A stretch of DNA of 64,000 nt from Symmetrospora coprosmae (lineage: Eukaryota > Basidiomycota > Cystobasidiomycetes > Symmetrosporaceae). Below are positions 43,633 through 54,320 of the stretch, piece by piece. Positions within the stretch are counted from its first letter, which is position 1; each line of letters opens with the position of its first letter. The translations under genes were made by a program, and so were the position numbers. A model generated the notes under the pieces. It was not told the origin of the DNA and searched no databases. It was given only the letters and a program-made list of their open reading frames with translations. The stretch lies in assembly GCA_008802785.1 (NCBI GenBank), contig VUYT01000009.1, positions 310,001-374,000 on the forward strand, read 5' to 3'.

Positions 43633-45264
43633 ATGGCCAACGCGAGCAGCAGCAGCCAGAGCAAGAGCGGGAGCAGCTCAAAGAAGCGCAAGCACAGCGA
43701 GGTGGTCGCTTCGTCTGGGCAGAGCATCACCGTCCAGATCAGCGGGGATGCGTCCAAGAACGGGCTGCTGCCTTTGCTCGCCGCGACGCCTGCGGTAGCC
43801 CTGCCGGACGAAACGACCTTCACCCTGTACAGCAGCATCAGCGGCGGCAAGGACAAGGGCAAAGGCAAGGAGAAGGAGAAGGACCGTACTGTGCCTGCAT
43901 CCATGCTGCACGGCGAGTCGGCCAAGCTCGAGTGGACCTCGTCGAACAGGCTGCACGGCCTGACGGAGGATGGGCACCGCGACCCCGAAGAGAGCGCAGA
44001 CGACACGGAATGCAGCGCTTCGTACGCTCTCGCCCTGTACGACCCGTCCACATCGTCCCTCTCCGTAATTCCCGCGCCGCTGCACATCCTCTCGCACATC
44101 CCGAAGCGCTTGAAAGGCCTGCAGGCGCTGGTCTCGGACACACCGTCAGACAGCACCAATGCTGCCGCGCGCGCCGCACTGGGTCTCAGCTTCGGCACAA
44201 AGAAGAGTATCAAGGCCATCCGAGCCGCTGAGCGCAACAAGGTGGACGCGGGCGCCGCAGACTTGCAGGATGTGCAGGACGTGATGATGCAGGGCCTGGA
44301 CGAAGGGCTCGTCTCGCTGCCCGCTGGTGTGGGCGGCACACCGCGCAAGACGCCCTACGGTACAGCGCAGACGACAGAGGAACAGGAAGAGGAGAAGCTT
44401 GGGGAGTTGCAGCTTGCGGCGCAGCAGGCGGCCAGGACGGGCCGGCCTGTGCCCAACGTCAACGCGGACCGCGCAGAGGACGTCTACCGCCTCGTTGGCG
44501 ACATCATGCTCGACAAGGAGCTCGAAGCCATCAATCCGAGCGTCTTCATGCGCCTGGAACCCACATCCGACCCAAGCGACGCCATCCGCAACCTGCCGCA
44601 CAAGTCTTCGACGTGGGTCAACGACCGCGTCCTCGAGCTCGTGGTCAATGGTGGCAAGGATGGCGCCAAGAAGCGCCAGTTCAAGCACCTCATCTGGATA
44701 TCCGCCCTCATGGCCGTCAAGCGCGTCGGGAAGGGAGGACTCGACCCATCCAAGGATGCGGAAATGCGGAAGAAGTTTGGCGGAGGATTCCAGGGGAACG
44801 TTGCACCGCCAGTGTGCACAGCGAGCATGCTGGAGCGGTTCGCAGAGGGCGTGCGCGGGACGAGGAAGTGGGTTTATTTTCGCTCCACCCTAGAGAGCCA
44901 GGCTGACACGCTCGTTCTGTCCAGCCTGACGATGACCACTGCCTCCGAGTCGCGTCTGCTCTGCTTCCTCTTCGTGGCATGCCTCGCGTACGATGGGTAC
45001 ACCTCGCTCGATATCACACTGCTCGCGAACGACCTGAATCTCAACCCAAAGCGGACGACCGAGGTTGCGAAATCGCTCGGATGCCGCGTCGTCGGGCCAA
45101 AGGGGACCGAGCTCGACAAGATTATCGCCAAGTGGAAGAATGAAGGGAGGGACGGGTCGGTAGCGCTCGCGGCGGGTTCAGGCGCGCAGAGCAAGGTCAA
45201 GGTTGCCAACCTGAAGATCCCGCTGGAGTTCCCGAGGGAGAGGAAGGCAAAGGCGAAGCGGTAG
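43633..45264 (+). CDS. RPA49: RNA polymerase I subunit A49
   Basis: A49 is a Pol I-specific subunit that aids initiation and elongation on rDNA in the nucleolus. The frame is open for 543 residues. It begins with a Ser/Lys-rich tail containing KKRKHSE, then an A49-type dimerisation part (SYALALYDPSTSSLSVIPAP, LHILSHIPKRLKGL). The linker and tandem winged-helix part include AEDVYRLVGDIMLDKELEAI, SRLLCFLFVACLAYDGYTSL and KSLGCRVVGPKGTELDKI. A 57-nt stretch at about 44868-44924 has GTGGGT and CCAG ends and lacks homology, so it is probably an intron although it stays open. Removing it gives 524 residues. A copy of its leader lies 1.2 kb upstream. Confidence 0.88.
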   Translation: MANASSSSQSKSGSSSKKRKHSEVVASSGQSITVQISGDASKNGLLPLLAATPAVALPDETTFTLYSSISGGKDKGKGKEKEKDRTVPASMLHGESAKLEWTSSNRLHGLTEDGHRDPEESADDTECSASYALALYDPSTSSLSVIPAPLHILSHIPKRLKGLQALVSDTPSDSTNAAARAALGLSFGTKKSIKAIRAAERNKVDAGAADLQDVQDVMMQGLDEGLVSLPAGVGGTPRKTPYGTAQTTEEQEEEKLGELQLAAQQAARTGRPVPNVNADRAEDVYRLVGDIMLDKELEAINPSVFMRLEPTSDPSDAIRNLPHKSSTWVNDRVLELVVNGGKDGAKKRQFKHLIWISALMAVKRVGKGGLDPSKDAEMRKKFGGGFQGNVAPPVCTASMLERFAEGVRGTRKWVYFRSTLESQADTLVLSSLTMTTASESRLLCFLFVACLAYDGYTSLDITLLANDLNLNPKRTTEVAKSLGCRVVGPKGTELDKIIAKWKNEGRDGSVALAAGSGAQSKVKVANLKIPLEFPRERKAKAKR

Positions 45265-45439
45265 TCGGTTGGGGTCGATGTGCATCCTACACTCTTTGTA
45301 CTGCTGTGTGGCGATGGAACACCTTGCAATGTCATCAGTCCCGCGCGTCCGGCTCTATCGCCGCCTCATCATTTCAGTGCGGAGATGTCCCGAGACGTTT
45401 TCGGCCTGACCAGGCTCTCCTCTTGACGCAACCATCCAG

Positions 45440-47153
45440 ATGGCCGAAGTGCAGGAGACCTCTGAGCAGTCTGCAAAGCTGTTGTCGCTCCCGAACGAGA
45501 CCCTCGCCGACATTGCTGCCGAGCTCCCGTTGCTGCGGCTCAAGACTTTCTCGACGCTGTCTAAGCGCTTCAGGAAGGTGGCAGTGAGTGCGGCTTTCGA
45601 AAGCCAGATGTTACAGTGCACACTGCTGACGCCAGCAACCCCAGCGCCCTCTCTTGTTCCACGAGCTCCACATTGCGCAATGGTCGAAGGAGCGCTTCCA
45701 TGATTTCATGGAGCTCTCGCCCTTGCTCCTGAGCGACGTCAACCGCCTGCATGTCGACCTGACAGTGCGCAAGCGTGGCATGCTCAGTCCTACACCCGCC
45801 TACGATAGTTTAGACCGCCAACGCGCCGTCTGTGCCTTCGTCCGGTCCAAGAGGGTACGCATCGAGACCACAATCTGGAGCGGCAGGCCCGGCCATGGGC
45901 AAAACTCCGCCGTCAAAGACGATAGAGTTCGCGGGTATCTGGTAGAGATCTTAGAGATCTGCGCGGGACGGGAAATCGAGCTAGTCATCGCGCTCGAGGA
46001 CAGACGCTACCAGAGACCTCGGCCGCACGCCCCCTCCGCTGAGCAGCTTGCCAAGCTGCTCGCGTCACTCCCGGTGAACCAGCTGAGCAAGCTCACCGTA
46101 CAATTCGGACCACTCGGTGTGGATCAGGTCGCTCGAGACGCTATGGAGGACGCCTTTGAAGCTTTCTTTGCTCGCACGCCCGCAGCATGCGCGCTCGAGC
46201 GGCCTCGATGCACCGGTAGAGGCGGATGGACCATCGACATCGCGACGGGCCGCGTGATTACACTCACCGCTGGTACTGAGGGCAATGCAGAACAAGTTGC
46301 GGCTTTCTTCCGGAGGACATTCAGCACAGACAACCAGATCAACAGGCTTGACATCAGTGGTGTTGAGAACATCCACTCCAGCGCATCCTTGCTTTGCTTC
46401 GACAACCTCACCCGTCTTACTCTGCGAGACTATTCCGAGGGCACTTATACGCCAGCCTTCCTTGGAGCTCTCCGGGCTCCACATTTACAGTCTCTGCAAC
46501 TGCGTGTCAAGAGGCTCTCGAAGGAGACGTTCCGGATATTGGAACGACTCGTTGCTCAGGGCCGCCTACGGCACATTGCCTTGCATTTATCGACTTTCGA
46601 CAACACGATCATCTACCAACCACTGATCGAGGCATGTGTATCGCATGGTTGCAAGCTCGAGATCGGATGGCCTATCCCCGACGAGCCACCCGTCGCCACG
46701 CAACTGTGGATCCCGCATGCGGTCGCAGTCCACGTCTCATCTCTAGAATGGAATCTCTGGCGCATGGATTTTGATGATCCGGAGGTCGTTAGGGCCGCTC
46801 CTCAAGGCGTCACGTTCTTACGACTCGGCCACCTCGACATCAGCTTCGGGCTCTCGTACGACACTAACGATGATAACGGAGCATACCAATACACCATACT
46901 GACAATGGCTAGTCGGGCCCACGGCTTCTGGCACTACCTTGCCCTGTTCCTCGGTCATAATCGCTTTCCCCTGCTCAGAAGACTCAAGATCGACGCAACG
47001 TCAACCTCTCTCACGCATTTGTTCGACATTGCCCGAGCCATCGGATCGTCTACAATGCCAAGTCTGGCAAGTGTCGAAGTCACCATCGACAGGCTGAAGC
47101 ACAATGAAGAAGACGTACAGCCAACGCCTGACGACAGTCTTGCGAGAGAGTGA
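45440..47153 (+). CDS. F-box protein with leucine-rich region (intact paralogue)
   Basis: Exons 45440-45583 and 45645-47153 give 550 residues. The F-box is SLPNETLADIAAELPLLRLK then TFSTLSKRFRKVA. The rest has irregular leucine-rich spacing (LTRLTLRDYSEGTYTPAFLG, LQSLQLRVKRLSKETFRILE) and the C-terminal block GFWHYLALFLGHNRFPLLRR. It is the intact relative of the interrupted gene at 15636-17362, sharing the intron position just after the F-box, the domain order and the length. The two copies sit about 28 kb apart on opposite strands. The SCF substrate is unknown. Confidence 0.82.
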
Positions 47154-47840
47154 ACTGCCATCTACGCGTTTCTACAGTATGCCTGAGCCTGACAACGCGC
47201 AAATTGCTGACCGCCTCGTACAAACAGGCATCTATCGCGAATCTGTGAAGTGCATGGGGTAGAGCTGGCTTTTCGCAACACCTAATTCGCACCCAAAAAT
47301 CATGGTCCCGTAACGCCGGTATGCCAAGAACGCATACGTCGGACAGGGCCATCGGCAGGGGCGCTAGCGCTTGACAACGCTCTTGCCGGTCAGCATGCTA
47401 TGGAGGACGCCCTGGGATATGGTCGTCCATGCCTCTGCTGTCATACGCTTCAGCGCCCCGATGACGAGTCACCTGAGCACGACGCAATGGACTGAGCTCG
47501 TTGGACGAGCGAACCTGTTTAGTCGAGACAGCGCTGACCTAGCGACTGCTACTTGCATCCCTTCAGGACAACCGTTCAGGTCTGCAAAGTCCTGGGCGTG
47601 CTCGACACGGAGCCGGCAATGCGCGCTGTTGGTACAGCCATCACAAATCATTGGAAGGGGCAAGGGGAGGCGCCACGCTATGTAAAAGACATTTCCAGGT
47701 GCAACAGCCTTCCTGTGTTGCAAGCGGTCATAGAGGTCGTGACGACGTCTCTCGTCCTGCCTGCCCGGCGCTGCCCGGGACTGTCGTTTGCTCCTGTTCC
47801 ACTGCCCGGATGAGCTTTGTTGGCCATCGGCGTTGCGAGC
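47154..47840. other. Intergenic
   Basis: These 687 bases lie between the F-box and RINT1/Tip20 genes. Short frames are present but none looks like a real protein. Confidence 0.5.
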
Positions 47841-50686
47841 ATGGCTCCAGTTGCTTCAAGCAGTCGCCATGGGCATGGTCGCGAGGGGGACCGCATTGAA
47901 GCTGCCCGGGCGTCAGCACTGGCCAGCATCCGTGACGAGGATGAGGTCGATCGAGCATTGGCGCGCCAGCAGGAGCAGCATGCGCTCCTGAGCGACGAGG
48001 TGGGCAGCAGAGTGGGCAGTGGCCATATAGCATTGCCCTGTACGCTGAGCGCATTGCCCTCCCTCTCCAGCTCCACGCCTCGTCCAGCTCGCTTGAGGTC
48101 CTCCTCGCTGAGTCGCGTCAAACCCTCCAGCAGCTCCAGGAACGCGCCAAAGCAGCACGGAGCCAGTTCGCCCAGCTCGAGGACGATGTCATTGACTATC
48201 GGGATGCCGTCGTCTCGCCTCTCTCGTCACGGAATCGGGTTGGATCAGGGCAGGAAGGTGCATCCCAGTCCGGGACGCTGGTCGAGCGGCTGCAGGGGAT
48301 GCATGCCCGCATACGAGCGCTCGAGGAAGCACATCGCCTGTTCGGCTACCTTGCAAAGGCAGAAGAAACGGCACTCATTGCGAAGGAGCAGGTCAAGCTC
48401 CCTTCGCCCCAGTCCGCCATCGACACGTACCTCGAGCTCGTCGCGTTCTGCCATGAGGTACATGCGTTGGGTGCGGACACATCTGGTCTGCGGATAGCAC
48501 CGTTCGTGCAAGAGATTGCGGAGAATACGCTCAAGCACCTCGCAAAGAGCTTGGAAGGGTGGGCGACTCCGCTCGTCGGCGCTGTCCGCGTCGGAACTGA
48601 TGTCATCCGTCTACACAGCCGTCTGGTAGCTGCGCTAGAAGCTTTAGCATGGCCAGCGAAGAAGCTGGATCACCATGCTCTCGACTATAATGCCAACACC
48701 AAAGCTAGGGCGTTCAGGGTCGCTTTCATGGACCTCCTCAAGCTGGAACAGACGTGCGCACCCTCTGCGCCTCCGAAGCCTACAAGAAGCTGATCCCCAT
48801 CCTACATTTCCAGCGTCGCCAAGAACCCACTCCCAAGTACAAGCTCTCATGTCACAGAGTTGGCACCAGCCTGCTCGCTACCCATCGCCGCTCTCGCCCA
48901 ACCGCTCATCCTCCGGTTCCGCTACCACTTCGACGGAAAGCGCCAGACGAACCGGCTCGACAAGCCAGAGTGGTACTTTGCGCACATCCTCAACGCGCTC
49001 GGCGGTCATGCCACCTTCATTCAGAATGACGTGCAGGAGTTGCTCCAAAAAGGCGGGTCACCGGAGGTGGACGCAATGGACGAGTTCATCACTGCTCTCC
49101 TGCGCCCGCTCACCAGGAAAATACGCGCATCGATACCTCAGCTGCTTGAATTGCCGTCCATCCTAGCGCATACGCTGTATCAGGCGCTGCAATTCGACAC
49201 GACGCTGAGAGAATCGTTCGGCTATCCTGCAGCGAGGCACTCCGCAAAGGGCAAAGGGAAGCAGTGGAAAGGCACGGCAGACATCGTCCTGGGCAACCAG
49301 AACTGGTTTGAAGGATGGCAAAGAGCGGAAAAGAAAGGTGGGCTCCCCTCCGGCCTGCAGCTGAGTCTGCACTTGTGAGCGGACGATGTCAACTGACCGT
49401 CTCATGCACTCTGCAGTCGTGGACGACAAGTACTTTTCGATCATCGGCAGCCCCGATGCTTGGCACATCAATGAAGACTATGCAGCAGCCAGCTCGGGCA
49501 TACTGCGGCCGACAAACTCGGCTCTGCGGATCCGAGACCTATTCGACCAGGTTACGGACCTTTATCGCCCATTGCCGTCCTTCCGGCATCGCCTCCCCTT
49601 CTTCCTGGATATTCAGCAACCGCTCATAGACGGCTACTACCAGCGTATCAGTTCCGCCACGGACGCCTTCGAGACGCTATCGTTCGGCTTGATGCGCGCT
49701 GTGCCGGGTAGCATAGGCGGCGGAGACGCTGGGCCGGGCGGGACCAAGCTCACAAATGGGATCAATGGCTTGCAGAGGCTGGTCAGAGCGGGAGTATCAG
49801 CGACATGGATGGAAACGCAATGCAAGGAGTGGTCCGAGGATATTGTGCGTCCCGCGCAAACCTCTTGGGCGCCTGCACACCTCTGACAGTCTGGCTTCCT
49901 CTGCAGTTCTTCCTCGACCTCTGGCAAGATCTGCGCGAGACAGCCATCGTGGACGCGTCAATACGAGCCAAAGGAAAGCAGCTGCTGGACCCCATCGTCA
50001 CCAAGGGCAGCAGCGGAGGCGGATCAGGCCTGTTCGACACCTTCATCAGCGGGTTCCACCAGTTAGCCGATCGCATCGAAGGTCTGATCATCAAGCACGT
50101 CGTGCGTGAAATCACTGGCGAGCTTAAGAGCTATCTCGCGCGGCGCTGGGATGCCTCCTTCGACGGGCCGCTCGTACCCGAAGAAGTGTCGCCGGATCTC
50201 GTCAGCGCTTTAACGGTGTTCTCGGCGCTGCTCGGCGTGCTCGCAGCCAACTTGCCGGCACTCACACTCGCGCGAGTGTATCGAAACGTCGCTTCGCAGA
50301 TCCAGGAGCTCTTGATTGCGCGCTCGGTACTGCCCAAGATTTGGTCAGAGAGAGGCGGGCGCCAGTTCGCTTTTGACGCCGAGTTAGGCTGGCTTCGCGC
50401 GGCGAGGGAAGCTGCGGGACCTAGGCTGAGGCGGCCGGAGAATGGCTTGCGGAAGCTGCTCGATGCCGCCAGGCTCGTCAGCTTGCCGGCCAGCACAAGC
50501 GAGGGAAACGCGTCCGCTACGACTGCCGCAGCGAGCACCACAATCGCAAAGGTGGTACAGGTGACGTGGGATGACACAAATGATGCCGCTTTCAACGAGA
50601 TGCTCATGCGGCTCGGCATCAAGGAGCTCATCAGCCGGAAGGATGTCAAGGCGATCCTGCGGAAACGGCCGGAATGCTGGCGGTAG
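47841..50686 (+). CDS. RINT1/TIP20-family vesicle tether subunit
   Basis: RINT1/Tip20 proteins belong to the Dsl1/NRZ complex, which captures COPI vesicles at the ER. Exon 1 (47841-47999) encodes an N-terminal helix ending LARQQEQHALLSDE. The next exons carry a coiled coil (LAESRQTLQQLQERAKAARS) and the helical rod. The family signature RFRYHFDGKRQTNRLDKPEW, followed by YFAHILNALGG, starts near 48915. Later blocks are DDKYFSIIGSPDAWHINEDY, FFLDLWQDLRE and the C-terminal LMRLGIKELISRKDVKAILR. One junction between about 48750 and 48880 could not be settled, because splice options there give different phases. The coatomer delta gene, a partner in the same transport step, is in this window, but I infer no linkage. 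Confidence 0.85.
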
Positions 50687-50803
50687 TACTAATGACGCGA
50701 TGTTGTCCAAGTGAGCCCCGTTGTGGTTTGTACATTGTCAATGCAGGCGACTCTTCCCCTCTTTCTGCGCCTCGTCTGATCAGTCTGGCCTTATGATGGC
50801 TCC

Positions 50804-51650
50804 CTATGCCCGCGTCGCCTGAGCGGAGGTGATATTGCGCTGCTGCTGCCACCGAAGACGCATTCGGAGTCCTTCTGACGTGTGGTGACCCAGGCTTTGA
50901 CGGTAGGCCTGCATCTCGGCTGGCTCGAGTGGTTGTCCGTCTGTCCGGATGACCTGGAAGCGAGCGCGATATGGAGAGTCAGTATCACTGTATAGCGAGG
51001 GTGAAGTAGAAGCGGAACGTACAGTGCCGATACCTGTGTCAGTGGGAGTGCGTTCGCCAGAAGGTCAGCTTGGAAGCTGCGCGCGTTCATGGAACCGCAG
51101 CAGTAACGCACTCATGAACGTCGCGAATGTCGCGCCGGAAGCCATCATCGTCTGCGATATTTGGGCCATTGCGCCTTGTGGTCCAGCGCCGCGCCTGCGT
51201 ATCGACAAGTGTCGGTCATTCGTAGCGGATGAAGCGGAATCGAGAAAGACGGTCAGTGGATTCTCGACGCCGTTGAAAGCCCATCAGGGGAAGCGGAACG
51301 CACATGATGACGCTGAAGGTCCCGAAGATGAAGCCTGTGCAACGTGCAGAGTCAGATGAGCTGCTCGGACGTGGCGAACCGGTCCGGGCTGAAGTGCTCA
51401 CCGATAGAAAGGCCGACAGTCCCGCCCATCATGGCGCTGCAACAAGGCAGTAAGGAAGCTCAGTCCCGGCCTTTGAACCTTGCGATTATCCTCCTACTAG
51501 CTCACCCCATCTTCACTGGATGCAGGAGCGACAGGCATCAGCTCGGTCCGTCTCCCATGCCAGCCTGCAGGCTGCGAACAGTCACACACGCTTTTGGAAC
51601 GTCGTCTGCTCGGGCGCGCCGGCTTGCATGACGGAAGGCGGAGGTGGCAT
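50804..51650 (-). CDS. MGR2: Mgr2/Romo1-family inner-membrane protein of the TIM23 translocase
   Basis: Mgr2 couples the TIM21 subunit to TIM23 and controls lateral release of proteins into the mitochondrial inner membrane. Six exons give 124 residues: 51650-51586, 51436-51402, 51334-51304, then an exon encoding GAGPQGAMAQISQ, an 11-nt exon at 51033-51023, and a last exon ending at 50804. The joined protein has two glycine-rich membrane hairpins, AMMGGTVGLSIGFIFGTFSV then MMASGATFATFMSIGTVIRT, exactly the Mgr2/Romo1 pattern. The N-terminal 22 and C-terminal 45 residues are soluble. Phases agree at every junction. The 11-nt exon supplies part of SIGT, which the family requires. Confidence 0.85.
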
Positions 51651-52019
51651 GGAGTGCGACGTTATTCTTGCTGCTGTTGATGCTTTGATGTGATGGTGGG
51701 AGCTCAAGCAAGGCAATCGAGACGGAGGCCGCCAGAGCCGAAGATGCCAGTCGACATGCAGGACCGGCAATGAGCGCGCAGGCAGGAATACCGAGCGTTG
51801 TACGAGCTTCCACTGGGACCATGGCTTCAGGGCACGGTCTACGATCATGCACAGCGAATGGTCTTCTCGCCACCGAGGCCCGTACGGAGAAGCGCTGTGC
51901 CCCCGCCCAGTCCCGCTTGAGCCCCAAACAGCGTCAATCACATCTATCCGCTCCTAAATCTACAACAACACTGGTGTCCCTGCTGATGCTAGCCCCTATC
52001 CCACTGCTGGTCCATCCTC
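51651..52019. other. Intergenic
   Basis: These 369 bases lie between two minus-strand genes (Mgr2 upstream side and the end of the SGNH hydrolase). I see only the presumed Mgr2 promoter. Confidence 0.5.
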
Positions 52020-53504
52020 TCAGGGCTCCGGCGCGTACGGCAGCCCGATGAATTCGGACAGGCGCGCCGCCATGACCTCGTGCACCTTTTGCGTCGGATG
52101 CAAGTCGTCCATGAACATGTACTCGTCCGGCTGTGGGCACAGATGGCACTCGCCCGTGAGGCAATAATGGCACCAACTCTCGACGTTGAACTTCACGCCG
52201 AACGTTGGCACCGGGTTGTCGAGCAGCTCCGAAAAGAGCGAGTACGTATCGAAGATCTGGACGTCGGCGTCATAGAGCTGCCCTTGTACCGTAGGTAGCA
52301 GGGCAGCCTGCGCAGCAATGTTGTCGTGCACCATCATCTCGACGAGTCCGCTGATGGCCTGTCCGTTCTGCATCGTCCCGTCGCCGATGGTGTCGTGTGA
52401 GAAGAGAGGTGTGCGTTGTAAGGGACTGTAGCAGAGCGCAGAGGTAAGCATGGCGCGATGGAACCGGGCTCATTAGCGAGAGACTGACACATTGCTCATG
52501 ACGATCAGCCGGCGTACGCCGAGATTGTACAGCTGCTGCACCCGGTCCATGATGCACTGCGCCTCGTCCGGTATAGTCGCGAGTGTACGATGAGCATCCT
52601 TCTTGTCGTCCGCTCTCACAACCGCGAGGATGGCGGCAATGTCGTTGGCTGCAAAAGAACAAGCTGAAGTCAGCGAGGTGTCGCTGCGCGCAAGGCGGGA
52701 ATGAGCACTCACTGCCGCCAAAGATGACCGCAACGGTGTTCCTCGGAACAAAGGTCTGATTGGCATTGGCGAACAGCTCAATCTGGTCCTTCGTGCTCGG
52801 GAGGAGCAAATTGTCATCCGCTATGCTGTCGTGGTAGACGACAGGGATGATGTCGTTCGAGCAGGTCGAAGCCGAATGAGCAAAGTTAAGCACATCGATA
52901 CCGGTACGTGCGGCTATGAGCTCAGGCCATGTCTGAGCGCCGTTGGACCGGCCGATAGGTGGAGCTGCGGTGATGGATGTACGATGGTCAGCCAGAAAGC
53001 TAACGAAGAGCATGCGGAAGAGCAGATCGTTCACGTACGCGGACATGATGGCCACGGATACTTCTGCTGCTCTTTCTCCGAGCTGGCTAGCCGCCACAGA
53101 TTGCAATTGTCCGAATACTGTGAGCACAGCGGAAGGATGTCAGCCTGGGCTGGCCTTCGTCGCGGGAGCAGAGCTGAGAGTCCAGCACGTACAGAGTCTC
53201 CGAAGACGAGCAGCGTCTTGACTGGACCAACGTCTACTCCTTTGAAGCGGTAGATGATCTGGCGGTGGAGGTCCTCGTAGCGGTAGTCGGACAGATCTAC
53301 CGAGTTGAAGAGCAGCAAGGCGAGGACGAAAGATGTGATGCCAATCAAGCCTTCTCGAAGCGTCAGAGGCTTGACGAAGCGCGTCTTGAAGGAAGGCGTC
53401 GCTGAGCGGAATATCGGCGACGCCGTTCCTCCTTCTCCGTCGTTCCCGCCGCCATCAACGACCGGCACTCTCGAGGCCGAGTCGAGGCGCTGATAGCTGT
53501 GCAT
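52020..53504 (-). CDS. Membrane-anchored GDSL/SGNH hydrolase (esterase)
   Basis: The protein has a short cytoplasmic N-terminus (MHSYQRLDSASRVPVVDGGG) and a signal anchor near residue 55 (LIGITSFVLALLLFNSVDL). The SGNH catalytic domain should lie in the secretory pathway or outside the cell. Block I is TLLVFGDSYSDN, which forms only when an intron directly after the catalytic Ser codon is removed. Block III is the GGNDI formed across the next intron, and block V is DDLHPTQKV with the catalytic Asp and His. The pattern resembles fungal acetyl-esterases of the CE16 type, acting on plant or wall polysaccharides, but the substrate is unproven. Family call firm. Confidence 0.85.
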
Positions 53505-54320
53505 CCCGGAGCGTCGTCACCATGCAACCGTGCATAGGAGTGAAGGAGAGCAAGAGGCTCTGTCCTCCTCTCGAGCAGTGCTCTGACCGGATTCACCGAC
53601 GGAGCTTCCCGCTCTCGTTACCTAAACAGGAAGCAAACCCGACCGGTTGCTGCCAGTTCCAGGGCTGATGTGAGACTGACCATAGCAGCTGCAGGACCGA
53701 CGCCCATGGATGGTGTATACTGATGAGCGGGAACCGTCCATCGTCTCACACAGCTCAATTCCGTCCATCTCCGTCGTTTGGTCAGGCTGCAATCAGGCCC
53801 ATCAGTCTGTCCAGACGCGTGCGCAGCCCGGAACAAGCCGAGCCTCGGCGGGAATACTCGAGTAGCTTGGATGGGCTTGCTTCGTCTCGAGCTCCCAGTA
53901 TGGCCCAAGTCGCAACGCCGTGGATGCGCACCACACGCAGTGCTTCTGTGCTGCACAGGAGGATGTCCGACCCGGAGCTGTGGCTATCGCACGACGGTTA
54001 AAGAGGGCCGCCGTGAGCCGGCCGGAATGCCCACCTTATCTCATCAGCTCTGCCCCTATCTTTGGGCCCACCGAGCACCGAGCGCGTCTCGGAAATTTTG
54101 CCCTGAGTCTCTCGAGTCTCGACGGAAGTCCTTATCTTTCGTCCAAGCCTATCGCTGCTCCCCGTACGAGGAGGGGGATCATCCTTCCCAGGCAGACAGA
54201 CCCATAGCGGCATCTCCTTCTCTCTCCCTCTTTCGCTGTTGCCCCAGCTGTTAGACTAAACTCCCCCCAAGCACGGTTCGCAGGACAACCCCAACCTGTC
54301 ACACAATCTCCCCATCTACG
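53505..54320. other. Divergent intergenic region (shared promoter region)
   Basis: These 816 bases lie between the divergent SGNH hydrolase and NCS1 permease genes. They should contain both promoters, including two GATA sites listed separately. No gene is visible. Confidence 0.55.
54035..54137 (-). promoter_or_regulatory. Pair of AGATAAG GATA-factor sites upstream of the NCS1 permease
   Basis: CTTATCT occurs at 54035-54041 and again at 54131-54137, each the complement of AGATAAG, the core bound by AreA/Nil-type nitrogen GATA factors. They lie about 280 and 184 bases before the permease start. Purine and cytosine permeases are typical targets of nitrogen catabolite control in fungi, so the placement is sensible. 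Binding is inferred from the motif only. Confidence 0.45.

Noticed and set aside
47395-47415. A 15-base match to the F-box gene in the following intergenic region
   Set aside because: The surrounding translation does not match, so it is likely chance.
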